Shown here: piece by piece, positions 26,164-34,841 of the stretch
Position numbering within the stretch: the stretch's first letter is position 1
Layout of the letters: each line of letters opens with the position of its first letter
NCBI GenBank assembly: GCA_029262995.1
Contig: JAJCYH010000016.1
Coordinates: forward strand, 1-64,000
Direction: 5' to 3'
DNA: 64,000 nt
DNA from: Saprospiraceae bacterium
Lineage (GTDB): Bacteria; Bacteroidota; Bacteroidia; Chitinophagales; Saprospiraceae
Position numbers and translations under genes: made by a program
The notes under the pieces: model-generated
Told to the model about the DNA's origin: nothing
The model's database searches: none
What the model saw: the letters and a program-made list of their open reading frames with translations, nothing else

Positions 26164-27714
26164 TTAATCCAGTCGGATTTCGTCGTTAAACTTATTAAAG
26201 AAGTGATATTCATTTAATGAATAATTCTGATCGACATCTAGGGTTATCCATTTTTTATATTGGAAAAACCAAGAGAGTTGTTTGTTGATTATTCCCTTTT
26301 TAAGAAAAGCGAATATGAACGGATTTGACCTTAAGGTAATTTTCATATTGGGATATGCCTCCATGACGAACCTTAGGTTTCTTTCGATTTCATCAGGAAT
26401 TAAAAGAGATGGTTCCACCTTTCCAGTTCCATTACATGAAGGACATTGCTCCAGAGTGTTAATGACCAATTCAGGTTTTACTCTTTGTCTGGTAATTTGT
26501 ATTAAACCAAATTTACTTAAAGGAAGAATGGTGTGTTGAGCTCTATCGTCTTTCATAAATTCCTTCATCCTGGTATAGAGAATATTCTTATTCTCTTTGT
26601 TTCTCATATCGATGAAGTCTATGATGATAAGACCACCCAAGTCTCTTAATCGTAATTGCCTTGCAATTTCTCTTCCGGCTTCTAGGTTTACATTTAAGGC
26701 AGAAGTTTCTTGGTCCGTATTTTGTGTTTTTGGGCCACTATTTACATCCACGACATGCATAGCTTCGGTATGTTCTATTACCAAATAAGCACCGCTTGGC
26801 ATGGTAGGGGTTTTGCTAAATGCCGCTTTTATTTGTTTGTTTATTCCAAAAGTTTCAAACAAAGGTTTTTTGTTTTTATATAGGCTTAATTTTTTCGAAG
26901 ATTCAGGAGCAACATTTTCAAGATAGCTTTTTGCATTGCTATAAAGTTCTGGATCATTAATAACGATTCTATTAAAAGAGTCGTTGATCATATCTCTTAA
27001 AAAGCCCTTGGTTTTATCTACTTCGCTTAATACCTTACCGGTTTTATTATTCTCTTTAAGCCTTAAGGCTATTTTCTCCCATCTTTTTACCAAGCCACTG
27101 ATTTCATCATGAAGGTCGGCAACTCTTTTTCCTTCTGCAGCAGTTCTTATAATAAATCCAAAGTTTTTTGGCTTGATACTCTCAATTAGTACTTTAAGTC
27201 GTTTGCGTTCATCAGGATCGGTAATTTTTTTAGAAACGGAAACTCCATTTTTAAATGGAGCCATTACCATAAACCTACCGGCAAGAGTTATTTCGCAGGT
27301 TAATCTAGGACCTTTTGTAGATATTGGTTCTTTTAAGATTTGAACAAGAATGGGTTGTTTCTTTTCAAAAACACGATCAATTTTACCATTTTTCTGGTTT
27401 TCAGGGGCGATTTCAAACTCATCAAGTAATCTTCCCTGAAGTTTTTTGGCCAGAGCGAGGTTTGTAAAATTTAATACAGAATTGACTTGAGGGCCAAGAT
27501 CAGTATAATGTAGAAATGCGTCTTTACGTTCACCAACATCTAGAAATGCGGCGTTAAGACCCGGGCGTAACATTTTTATGCTACCTAAGAATATGTCTCC
27601 TACACTAAAGTGAACATCGTTCTTTTCGGTATGTAATTCTACCAATTTACGATCTTCGAGTAGGGCAATCTCTACATTAGTGGGAGTTGAATTAACAACT
27701 AATTCCTTCTCCAA
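26164..27714 (-). CDS. rng: Ribonuclease E/G
   Basis: A 516-residue endoribonuclease. An S1 RNA-binding domain (about 35-125) holds VGDIFLGSIKMLRPGLNAAFLDVG; the catalytic region has the Mg-binding acids in HVVDVNSG and IIIDFIDM, and the zinc-link motif CPSCNGTG lies near residue 430. The length fits RNase G and lacks the long C-terminal degradosome scaffold of E. coli RNase E. It cuts single-stranded A/U-rich RNA and takes part in rRNA maturation and mRNA decay. The gene for a ribosomal protein lies just upstream, with a hairpin between them. Confidence 0.95.
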   Translation of the reverse strand: MEKELVVNSTPTNVEIALLEDRKLVELHTEKNDVHFSVGDIFLGSIKMLRPGLNAAFLDVGERKDAFLHYTDLGPQVNSVLNFTNLALAKKLQGRLLDEFEIAPENQKNGKIDRVFEKKQPILVQILKEPISTKGPRLTCEITLAGRFMVMAPFKNGVSVSKKITDPDERKRLKVLIESIKPKNFGFIIRTAAEGKRVADLHDEISGLVKRWEKIALRLKENNKTGKVLSEVDKTKGFLRDMINDSFNRIVINDPELYSNAKSYLENVAPESSKKLSLYKNKKPLFETFGINKQIKAAFSKTPTMPSGAYLVIEHTEAMHVVDVNSGPKTQNTDQETSALNVNLEAGREIARQLRLRDLGGLIIIDFIDMRNKENKNILYTRMKEFMKDDRAQHTILPLSKFGLIQITRQRVKPELVINTLEQCPSCNGTGKVEPSLLIPDEIERNLRFVMEAYPNMKITLRSNPFIFAFLKKGIINKQLSWFFQYKKWITLDVDQNYSLNEYHFFNKFNDEIRLD

Positions 27715-27753
27715 TTTTTTTTATTTACAGATACTGATTTTGACAAGCATTAC

Positions 27754-27787
27754 TAATGACAAAAGACGATTGAGTCTTTTGTCATTA
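27754..27787 (-). terminator. 14-bp perfect hairpin between ribosomal protein gene and rng
   Basis: TAATGACAAAAGAC and GTCTTTTGTCATTA pair perfectly across the 6-base loop GATTGA. It sits 32 bases after the stop of the minus-strand 31-aa protein gene and 39 bases before the rng start codon. There is no long T-run after it, so it may be a terminator, an attenuator, or an RNA-processing site ahead of rng. Confidence 0.55.
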
Positions 27788-27819
27788 TACTCTTACTTGT
27801 CCGCTTTAAGGGACCTATA

Positions 27820-27915
27820 CTATTTGTTCTTTTTCTTATGTCTATTTTTTCTAAGTCTCTTTTTTCTCTTATGAGTTGAGATCTTATGACGCTTTCTTTT
27901 TTTACCGCAAGGCAT
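27820..27915 (-). CDS. 31-aa AURKAIP1/COX24-like ribosomal protein
   Basis: A very short gene encoding 31 residues, beginning MPCGKKRKRHKIST and ending KNRHKKKNK; more than half of the residues are Lys, Arg or His. From memory, almost identical proteins are annotated as AURKAIP1/COX24 domain-containing in nearly all Bacteroidota, and a protein of this type was described as an extra large-subunit ribosomal protein (bL38) in the Flavobacterium johnsoniae ribosome. The ATG lies 17 bases downstream of the stop of the TPR lipoprotein gene. Length and composition fit the family fully. Confidence 0.88.
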   Translation of the reverse strand: MPCGKKRKRHKISTHKRKKRLRKNRHKKKNK

Positions 27916-27932
27916 ATATTTCTTATTTAAAG

Positions 27933-28721
27933 TTATGAATTACAAATTTCAAATTCTTTTTGAGCATTAGTTGAATCTCCTTTTTTGGAATAAGCTTCAG
28001 CTAGTAAACAGTGGGCTTCTTTATTTTCGGGAGTAAGTTCAACAACCTTACTCAACCTTTCAACTGCTTTTTCGAGCTGATTGGTTCCCAATGCCAATCT
28101 TCCTAATTGAAATAAAACAGCAGAATTTTCAGGATATTGTTTATTTAGTTCTACCAACATTAAGACTCCTTTCATAGGATTCTCTTGTAAAGGGAAATCA
28201 ACATAGCTTAAAGCAAGGTTTATTCTATTATCAATTTTCTCAGAATTAATTGACAGAGCATTCTCAAAAGCTAGTCTACTTTTAGAGACGGCATACTTTT
28301 GTTGGTTTTCGTCTTCCATGCTTTTGGAAGCTATGGCAAATGTTGTTCCACATATTGACCAAGCCATTTCATCAACCTTTAATTTATTGGCTATAGTATT
28401 GGCATAATGTCCAGAAACCAAAGGAAACCCTTTCTGATACCAAAAAGAAGCAATAGATTTTAAGGACTTTATTTTGAGGCTATCCTCTTTATCTTTACCT
28501 AGAGATAATTCAAGGTTTTCAATAATTAATAGGTCATTACCTTGAAGTTGTTGTTTTGCCTCAGATATGACTCTGTCAATGTTTATGATTTCAAGATTTT
28601 CTGCTCTTGTCGTTACAAGTGCAGCCTGTTCTTTACTTTTTGTATCACAGCCAAGGTAAATAATCAGAAACATTCCTATAAAAAGTATGATGGTTCCTAG
28701 TTGATTTTTGGTCAATGACAT
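27933..28721 (-). CDS. TPR lipoprotein
   Basis: A 262-residue protein with a lipoprotein signal (hydrophobic residues 10-23, lipobox YLGC) and tetratricopeptide repeats in the C-terminal half (for example AVLFQLGRLALGTNQLEKAV and AHCLLAEAYSKKGDSTNAQ). The middle region has weak repeat character. It is encoded between HU and the 31-aa ribosomal protein, all on the minus strand with short gaps (13 and 17 bases), an arrangement I recall from other Bacteroidota. It likely serves as a scaffold on the periplasmic side of a membrane; the partner is not known. Confidence 0.8.
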   Translation of the reverse strand: MSLTKNQLGTIILFIGMFLIIYLGCDTKSKEQAALVTTRAENLEIINIDRVISEAKQQLQGNDLLIIENLELSLGKDKEDSLKIKSLKSIASFWYQKGFPLVSGHYANTIANKLKVDEMAWSICGTTFAIASKSMEDENQQKYAVSKSRLAFENALSINSEKIDNRINLALSYVDFPLQENPMKGVLMLVELNKQYPENSAVLFQLGRLALGTNQLEKAVERLSKVVELTPENKEAHCLLAEAYSKKGDSTNAQKEFEICNS

Positions 28722-28734
28722 AAATAGAAGAAAC

Positions 28735-29034
28735 CTAATCTTCAGGTAATTCGTTCACATTATCTTTTACCTGGTCCACAAAAACTTTGGCAGGTTTAAA
28801 AGATGGGATGTAATGTTCAGGAATTTCAATTGCAACATTTTGTTTAATATGTCTCCCAATTTTTTTTGCTCGACGCTTTATGACAAAAGACCCAAACCCC
28901 CTGATATAGACATTTTCACCACTGGCTAACGACTCTTTTACTTCTTTAAAGAATTCTTCTAATGACACTAATACATCCACTTTAGGAACTCCTGTTTTAT
29001 CTGCTATTGTATTTACCAAATCGGCTTTTCTCAT
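28735..29034 (-). CDS. HU/IHF-family DNA-binding protein
   Basis: A 99-residue nucleoid protein. It starts MRKADLVNTIADKTG, has the beta-arm entry GFGSFVIKRRAKKIGR and the arm region ending PEHYIPSFKPAKVF, which is the usual HU/IHF layout with DNA-bending arms. The tip proline appears altered to EIPEHYIPSF, as in other Bacteroidota members. It bends DNA and packs the chromosome. First gene of the HU-TPR-ribosomal protein-rng set. The 288-base gap upstream to yicC holds divergent promoters; on the + strand I see a TACATTTG box at 29218-29225. Confidence 0.93.
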   Translation of the reverse strand: MRKADLVNTIADKTGVPKVDVLVSLEEFFKEVKESLASGENVYIRGFGSFVIKRRAKKIGRHIKQNVAIEIPEHYIPSFKPAKVFVDQVKDNVNELPED

Positions 29035-29217
29035 ACCTTCATAATTTGTTGATTAATAAGTATTTATGTAGACCCTCTTTATAATGGGATGGCAAATTTC
29101 GGAAAATTTATTGTTTAAGGAAACAATTGTCGTTTTTTTTTAGCAAGATAATTTCAGATTTCCTCTTTTTGCTAATTCGCTCTTTTTCAGACAGATATAA
29201 AATGGCACAGTCTTTTC

Positions 29218-29225
29218 TACATTTG
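29218..29225 (+). promoter_or_regulatory. Candidate -7 box (TACATTTG) for yicC-gmk
   Basis: TACATTTG fits the Bacteroidota TAnnTTTG -7 element and lies 98 bases before the yicC ATG. I found no matching TTTG at the -33 distance, so support is weak. Confidence 0.3.
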
Positions 29226-29322
29226 TTTTAAGTTCAGGCTTGATTTTTGCCATTAATCATGGATAGTAGAATAGGTTAATGCTTAATTCAGAATACAGCA
29301 AAACGTAATAAAAACAGTTCTT

Positions 29323-30198
29323 ATGATTTTATCTATGACCGGATATGGCCAAGCCAACAAGCATTTTGGTGGTAAAAACTACCGAATTGAGATTAAATCT
29401 CTTAATGGCAAACTAACAGATATAAGATTTAGAACAACCTTAAACCTTAAGGATAAAGAACTTGAGCTAAGAAGTCTTATTACTGAAAAGGGAATGAGAG
29501 GAAAGTTCGAGGTGAATCTAGTCATGGAATCAAGCTCTGGAGCTGAAGAGTATTTCTTCAATAAAGATTTGATGAAATTATATTACAATGAATTGAGCAA
29601 GTTTGCAGAAGATCAGCAAATCGATAAGGGAGATATAATTCAATCTATAATTAGACTTCCCAATATTGTTCAATTAACAGAAGGAGAACTACCTCAAGAC
29701 GAATGGAACGCTATTTTGGAAATGTCGAAAGAAGCACTGGATAATCTAAACAACTTCAGGTATGAAGAAGGTAAAATGCTGGAAAGCGATATTCTTGAGA
29801 AAAGCAATAACATCTCTGACTTGCTTGAAAAAATTGCTCCCTTTGAAACGGAAAGAATTGACAACCTTCGAGAAAGGATAAGAAAAAACCTTGTACAGTT
29901 TCTCTCTAAAGAAAATGTAGACGAAAACAGGTTTGAGCAAGAAATTATTTTCTATTTAGAAAAATTAGACATCAATGAAGAGAAAGTAAGGTTGGCTCAG
30001 CATTGTAAATATTTTGAAGAGGAAGTAAAGAAAACAAATATTTTAAAAGGCAAAAAGCTGTCTTTTATTACCCAAGAAATGGGTAGAGAAATTAACACCT
30101 TGGGAGCAAAGGCGCAACATTCTGAAATTCAACAAATCGTTGTTCAGATGAAGGATGATCTTGAAAAGGTAAAAGAACAAGTATTAAACATCTTATAG
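29323..30198 (+). CDS. yicC: YicC/YloC family endoribonuclease
   Basis: A 291-residue protein with the family start MILSMTGYGQA, a central segment with VMESSSGAEEY, and the C-terminal DUF1732 part with KKLSFITQEMGREINTLGAKA, which carries conserved Glu residues. The family has been shown in E. coli and Bacillus to be an RNA endonuclease acting on small RNAs and mRNAs. It stands 4 bases ahead of guanylate kinase, a very widely conserved pair. Length is normal. The first ATG is used, as in homologues. Confidence 0.93.
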   Translation: MILSMTGYGQANKHFGGKNYRIEIKSLNGKLTDIRFRTTLNLKDKELELRSLITEKGMRGKFEVNLVMESSSGAEEYFFNKDLMKLYYNELSKFAEDQQIDKGDIIQSIIRLPNIVQLTEGELPQDEWNAILEMSKEALDNLNNFRYEEGKMLESDILEKSNNISDLLEKIAPFETERIDNLRERIRKNLVQFLSKENVDENRFEQEIIFYLEKLDINEEKVRLAQHCKYFEEEVKKTNILKGKKLSFITQEMGREINTLGAKAQHSEIQQIVVQMKDDLEKVKEQVLNIL

Positions 30199-30202
30199 GT
30201 TT

Positions 30203-30790
30203 ATGACAAATCAAACTCTTTTATCGTCATATGATATGGTACTATTTACCGCCCCATCAGGTGCGGGGAAAACGACCGTAGTAAGGCATCTTTTAGAAAA
30301 GTACAAGGACGATCTAGGGTTTTCAATATCGGTAACAACTCGATCGCAGAGACCAAATGAAGTTGATGGAAGGGATTATTATTTTGTCTCAGAAGATGAA
30401 TTCAAGGTGTTGATAGCAGAAAACAAACTTGTAGAATGGGAAGAGGTATATTCAGGAGGATATTATGGTACCTTAAAATCTGAGGTTGACAGACTGTTGA
30501 GTATTGGGAAAAAACTAGTTTTTGATATCGATGTATATGGTGCACAGAGTATCAAGGATAAATTTGGCAATCGTTGTTTGGCTGTTTATGTCAAACCTCC
30601 TTCTTTTAATACTTTGGTAAAAAGATTAAAAGATAGAAAAACAGAAAACCTGGATAGCCTTAAAAAAAGAGTTAATAGAATTAAAAAGGAATTGCTTTTT
30701 GAGCATGCTTTTGACTATATCTTATTAAACGACGTATTAGAGGAAACTCTATCAGAAGCTGAAAAGTTAATAGAAAACCACTTGATTTAA
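30203..30790 (+). CDS. gmk: Guanylate kinase
   Basis: A 195-residue P-loop kinase that phosphorylates GMP (and dGMP) to GDP with ATP, an essential step of GTP synthesis. The P-loop is APSGAGKTT; the GMP-binding segment reads SVTTRSQRPNEVDGRDYYFVS with the family's Arg and Tyr residues; the lid region has LKDRKTENLDSLKKR. Length is typical (~190-205). It follows yicC by 4 bases and precedes apaG by 8 bases. Confidence 0.96.
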   Translation: MTNQTLLSSYDMVLFTAPSGAGKTTVVRHLLEKYKDDLGFSISVTTRSQRPNEVDGRDYYFVSEDEFKVLIAENKLVEWEEVYSGGYYGTLKSEVDRLLSIGKKLVFDIDVYGAQSIKDKFGNRCLAVYVKPPSFNTLVKRLKDRKTENLDSLKKRVNRIKKELLFEHAFDYILLNDVLEETLSEAEKLIENHLI

Positions 30791-30798
30791 GTTATAGA

Positions 30799-31191
30799 AT
30801 GATTTTAGAAACCAAAACTACCGAAGGAATTACTATCAGAATAGGGTCTTATTATGAGAAAGCATCCTCAAGACCACTTCACCATTATTTCGCTTTTTCT
30901 TATGTCGTCGAAATAGAAAACAACAGTTCATTTGATGTCAAATTAATAAGTCGTTACTGGCAAATAAAGGACTCTAACCTTGAAATAAAAATTGTTGAAG
31001 GGGAAGGTATTGTTGGGCAACAACCTATTATCAAACCCGGTGAAATGCATAACTACTCATCATGGTCTCCACTTGCTACTCCAATAGGAAAGATGCGAGG
31101 TTACTATTCGATGAAAAGATTATTAGATGGAAGTAAATTCAAAGCCTATATTCCAGAATTTCAACTGATAGCAGACTTTATTAATAATTAG
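30799..31191 (+). CDS. apaG: ApaG family protein
   Basis: A 130-residue protein of the ApaG family, a small fibronectin-III-like beta-sandwich. The conserved pattern HYFAFSYVVEIENNSS, LISRYWQIKDSN, and GEGIVGQQPIIKPGE is visible, including the GxGVxGxQPxxxPG core. ApaG was linked to Co2+ resistance and Mg2+ efflux in enterobacteria; its molecular function is still unclear. It ends the yicC-gmk-apaG run. Confidence 0.94.
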   Translation: MILETKTTEGITIRIGSYYEKASSRPLHHYFAFSYVVEIENNSSFDVKLISRYWQIKDSNLEIKIVEGEGIVGQQPIIKPGEMHNYSSWSPLATPIGKMRGYYSMKRLLDGSKFKAYIPEFQLIADFINN

Positions 31192-31245
31192 CAGTATGAT
31201 AATCACGCTTTTAAGTTTATCAATATAACCAATCTAAAGTTAAAA

Positions 31246-33237
31246 TCACTTTTTAATAAACGGGATTACCTTAACTTCATTTTTTGTCGTTTCCAAATAC
31301 AACAAGTAATAACCAGAATTTAAGTAAGAATAATCCAACGATTTACTCGTGTATGATTTTTTTGCATTCCTATTTCCAATAACATCTGTTACATAGTATG
31401 ATTTTATATTTATTTGACTGGAGTCAAAAATCAAATTTATTTTATCATCCATGGGATTTGGAAAAATACTTATATCAAGATCAGAAATGGTGTTGGGTAT
31501 CGAAGTAGTTCCTAAGCTAGAAACAAGAGTGTGTTCTGTTGTGTTTGTAACTATAGCATCATTGAAATCAAAAAATATTTCTGCAGTATTTTCAAGCATT
31601 GTTCCTTCAGAAATAACTATTTTGGATTGTATAGCAAACTGTACAAATCCTTTATTAGCCACACTGTCTTGTTCTGCTGAGGGTAATTCAATATTCTTAA
31701 AATCAAATATAACCTTGTTGTTAATGTCAACAAACTGCCTTGTAACATCGTGTGAAGACTGTATGAACCTATAGGTGTTAATGTCAACAAATTCACTAAG
31801 TTGATCTTCCACTCTTATATTAAAAGCGGTATCGTTTCCTAAGTTCTCAAAGCGAATAGTGTATTTGATTTCTTCATCAAATAATGTGAGATTTCTATTA
31901 CCTCTGAAAGGTGTTCCATGTTTGTCGTTAGGGTCGATAGCACATCTTAGAACAAAGCAATATTCGTCATTAGACTTTTCGCTTCCATCAAACAAAGGCA
32001 TTATACAAAAGAGCTCGCCTGTATATTCTTCTTCAGGCATTTTCATTAATAAATTTATAGTTAGTTCTTGGCCATGATTTTCAATATCGATATCCCAACT
32101 AACGAAATCATCTGAAACAAGTGAGGTTTCTAAATTAGTACCAATTAATTCCATAAGTGGGTCAAAGGATATTCCAACGGTCCCATTGTACGGATCTGTT
32201 CCAGTATTTTTGATAGTTATTTGAAATGGAACAACAAAATTACAACGCTCAATTGCACCGGAAGTTAAATCAGTGCGCGCTGAAGTTGTTGCGTTTACGG
32301 CAAATAGTCCCAAATCTAGCCTAATTGTACCATCGCCTTCATTAAAGCTTATGTTATTAGGTAAGTTAGTAATATCTAGATTGGGATGAATATCTTCAAA
32401 ATTATATTTTTTGTTTTGTAGGACATATACCTCTCGTCTGCTACCATCTAATGCAAAATAATCTTCTTTTGGGGACAGGACTATATACTTTTCACCCGAT
32501 AGTACATCAGCTTCGTTGCTATCCTGCACTCCATTTTGGTTATCGTCCATATAATAATAGACCTCAAGGATTGGTTTGGAACAAACTGATTCAAAGCTTT
32601 CAAAATCTTCAGAAATAGATATCTCTGCAGATTTTGAAAATCCATTTGGTCCAGTCACAGTAACCGAAAAAAGACCTGTTTTGAATGTTTCAATTGTTTG
32701 ACTTATTTCACCAGTGCTCCAAAGAAAATCGAACTCTTCTTCTAAAATAGATTCTGGTGTATTTAAGCTTCTTCCATCTAGTGGAATTAATTCCGTTGTT
32801 CCAAATTCAGCGAATGTATTAAGCCAGGAAATAATTATAGAATTGCCTGTATAGATTACTTGTGATGAGCTCCAGACATCTCCATAGTTATCAGTTCCAG
32901 AAATACCAAGAACATCATTACATTCTATATTAAGTCTAAGGGTTCCAGATGGAGGTTCAATGCCATAGCAAGTACCCCATGTTCCAAAACTAAAATCTTC
33001 TACAAAGTACTCTCCAGCTTGATTTCTAGATATCCTGGTTTGTCCCTTGATAGTATCTTGGCAGAAATTGTTATAAGTAATATAATTATATTGACCAACG
33101 TAAGAATTATTTGTCCCGATACAAACAGTTAAGACATCTGCAATAGGACAGACATTATTTAGATAGTCAATATAAACTTGAGAATTTCCAATTTGTAAAG
33201 ACAAGACAAAAAAGAAAGCTATGACAAATGATTTCAT
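31246..33237 (-). CDS. T9SS-sorted surface protein with DUF7619-type repeat
   Basis: A 663-residue secreted protein: signal peptide (about 1-19, ending GNSQ), an N-terminal region with a cluster of cysteines, a middle part with Ca-binding-like MDDNQNGVQDSNEAD, then a conserved beta-rich module (about 435-575) beginning CAIDPNDKHGTP and containing YTIRFENLGNDTAFNIRVED and TAEIFFDFNDAIVTN, which belongs to the DUF11-like/DUF7619 group often found before sorting domains. The last ~80 residues, with IFPNP and SGYYLLYL, form a type A T9SS sorting domain. It should be exported to the cell surface. Function unknown; the gene stands alone, tail to tail with apaG. Confidence 0.88.
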   Translation of the reverse strand: MKSFVIAFFFVLSLQIGNSQVYIDYLNNVCPIADVLTVCIGTNNSYVGQYNYITYNNFCQDTIKGQTRISRNQAGEYFVEDFSFGTWGTCYGIEPPSGTLRLNIECNDVLGISGTDNYGDVWSSSQVIYTGNSIIISWLNTFAEFGTTELIPLDGRSLNTPESILEEEFDFLWSTGEISQTIETFKTGLFSVTVTGPNGFSKSAEISISEDFESFESVCSKPILEVYYYMDDNQNGVQDSNEADVLSGEKYIVLSPKEDYFALDGSRREVYVLQNKKYNFEDIHPNLDITNLPNNISFNEGDGTIRLDLGLFAVNATTSARTDLTSGAIERCNFVVPFQITIKNTGTDPYNGTVGISFDPLMELIGTNLETSLVSDDFVSWDIDIENHGQELTINLLMKMPEEEYTGELFCIMPLFDGSEKSNDEYCFVLRCAIDPNDKHGTPFRGNRNLTLFDEEIKYTIRFENLGNDTAFNIRVEDQLSEFVDINTYRFIQSSHDVTRQFVDINNKVIFDFKNIELPSAEQDSVANKGFVQFAIQSKIVISEGTMLENTAEIFFDFNDAIVTNTTEHTLVSSLGTTSIPNTISDLDISIFPNPMDDKINLIFDSSQINIKSYYVTDVIGNRNAKKSYTSKSLDYSYLNSGYYLLYLETTKNEVKVIPFIKK

Positions 33238-33336
33238 TTCGGAATTTTCACCAAGTTAAATAAAAAGACTATAGACCTATAATATGCTATAACATAAAAC
33301 CCAAATCTGAACAGAATCATAGCTATATTTGTCGGG

Positions 33337-34059
33337 TTAAGCCAAATTGACAAAAACACTTGACACATCATCGTCTTGTTCAATTAAATCTATAAGGGCT
33401 AAAACTTCATCAAGTTGTTCTTCATCGAGTTCCTTGGTAATAGTTGGAATGCGTTCAAGTTCAGACTTTTCGAGATTTATACTTTTTGATTCTAACGCAC
33501 CCTGCATGGTTCCAAAATCTTCAAAAGCTACATAAAGCTTATAAAAGTCCTTTTCCTCTATTGTATCCTCTTCAATTTCTTCAAGACCAAAATCTATAAG
33601 CTCCAATTCTAGTTCTTCCAGGTTAGATATGTCTTCTTTAGGAACATAAAAGACTCCTTTTCTATTGAATAAAAAGTCATGCATACCAGAAGTGCCTAAA
33701 GAACCCCCCCTTTTTCTAAAATAGGATCTAATATTTGCAACTGTTCTTTGTGCATTATCTGTTGCCGTTTCTACGACTACGGCTACGCCATGTGGAGCCA
33801 TGCCCTCGTAGACAATCTCATCATAGTTTGATGTATCCTTATCTGAGGCTTTTTTGATTGCATTTTCAACTTTTTCACGTGGCATTTGAACTGCCTTTGC
33901 ATTTTGAATGGCTCTTCGCAAGGTAACGTTTGTGTCAGGATCAGGACCCCCTTGCTTAACAGCAATAGTAATGTGTCGGCTAGCTTTGGAAAACTGTTTT
34001 GCCATTTTATCCCAGCGAGCAAACTTTGTTGCCTTTCTATATTCAAATGCACGTCCCAT
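33337..34059 (-). CDS. yebC: YebC/PmpR family protein
   Basis: A 240-residue YebC-family protein (TACO1 in eukaryotes). It begins MGRAFEYRKATKFARWDKMAK, carries the signature VTLRRAIQNAKAVQMP, YEGMAPHGVAVVVETATDN and the acidic C-terminal lobe. The family was named as a transcriptional regulator; recent work supports a ribosome-associated role in relieving stalling at proline stretches. The start is clear. The 99-base gap to the neighbouring secreted-protein gene shows nothing. Confidence 0.95.
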   Translation of the reverse strand: MGRAFEYRKATKFARWDKMAKQFSKASRHITIAVKQGGPDPDTNVTLRRAIQNAKAVQMPREKVENAIKKASDKDTSNYDEIVYEGMAPHGVAVVVETATDNAQRTVANIRSYFRKRGGSLGTSGMHDFLFNRKGVFYVPKEDISNLEELELELIDFGLEEIEEDTIEEKDFYKLYVAFEDFGTMQGALESKSINLEKSELERIPTITKELDEEQLDEVLALIDLIEQDDDVSSVFVNLA

Positions 34060-34359
34060 CTTTGTATTTTCATTATTAGTGCGAAAATATAACCTAGCTT
34101 CTTTTTTTTACAATATCAAGAGAAGAAATATTGTTTTAAGCCAATTTTTGAATTGATTTAGACCTGCGATAATGAATGCCTTAGTTTCAAAACACGAATG
34201 TAATTATAGCATATTGATAACAGTATTTATTAATTGTCAAAGAGATGTTTAGTGCTTTTGAAAATTCATCCACATTGTCTTTGGTTTTGTATTTCCAATT
34301 ATTTACTGGTTTGGAAATGTAAAAGAAACTGAGAGTCCTATGGAATTTGCAGAAATTGT

Positions 34360-34618
34360 TCATTTGCACCCATTTTGTAGTTTATTGGCCTTATACGTTA
34401 GAGCAAGCCATTTATAACTAGATTCAACACATGGACCTACTGAACCTGTGAAATTAACATCAGAAACAAAACCATCTCCCTTTAACTTTACGTTTTGATG
34501 AGATGTAATTCCACTCCCTACTAATAACTTAGCGATTGCCAAATTTTGAGATTGTTGTGAAAAAGCATTTATTGAGCCTATCTAGGATCAATTGAATAGC
34601 AGGAATACATTTTATCAT
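34360..34618 (-). pseudogene. Relic of a small secreted protein gene
   Basis: From an ATG at 34616-34618 the frame reads a signal-like MIKCIPAIQLIL, then is lost. One frame over, the sequence continues with GSINAFSQQSQNLAIAKLLV and GSGITSHQNVKLKGDG up to a TGA at 34360-34362. AFSQ is a normal Bacteroidota signal cleavage end, so the two pieces look like one gene broken by a frameshift. The segment after the cut site resembles the start of choice-of-anchor L-type secreted proteins, but this is weak. The product would be only about 85 residues, so it is truncated as well. Bases 34063-34359 and 34619-34788 show nothing I can assign. Confidence 0.4.
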
Positions 34619-34788
34619 TTTTATTGTTTATTAGGGTTTTCTAGCATAAATAACCAAGAAAAGAAGGATTGAGCTTGTGAATGGTAAAATATTTTTTTTA
34701 AACATTCAAAGTCCACTTCTTCCATTGAAACAATGTATGATTTTGTAGTAAATCAGTAGATGTAAGATCATAAATCAATATCATTAAA

Positions 34789-34825
34789 GTGGATTCAATC
34801 CTTTTAGGATCTTATTTTAATCCAC
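34789..34825 (+). promoter_or_regulatory. Nested hairpin ahead of the sigma factor gene
   Basis: GTGGATT and AATCCAC (7 bp) enclose a second inverted repeat, ATCCT-TTT-AGGAT (5 bp). The structure ends 16 bases before the TTG start of the sigma factor gene, so it would sit in the leader or overlap the promoter. It could control translation of the TTG-started message or bind a regulator. There is no T-run to make it a terminator. Confidence 0.4.
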
Positions 34826-34841
34826 ATATTTTTACGTAAGT

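Noticed and set aside
34187-34369. Minus-strand 60-residue frame
   Set aside because: No signal, motif or family-like composition; lies after the stop of the secreted-protein relic and looks random.
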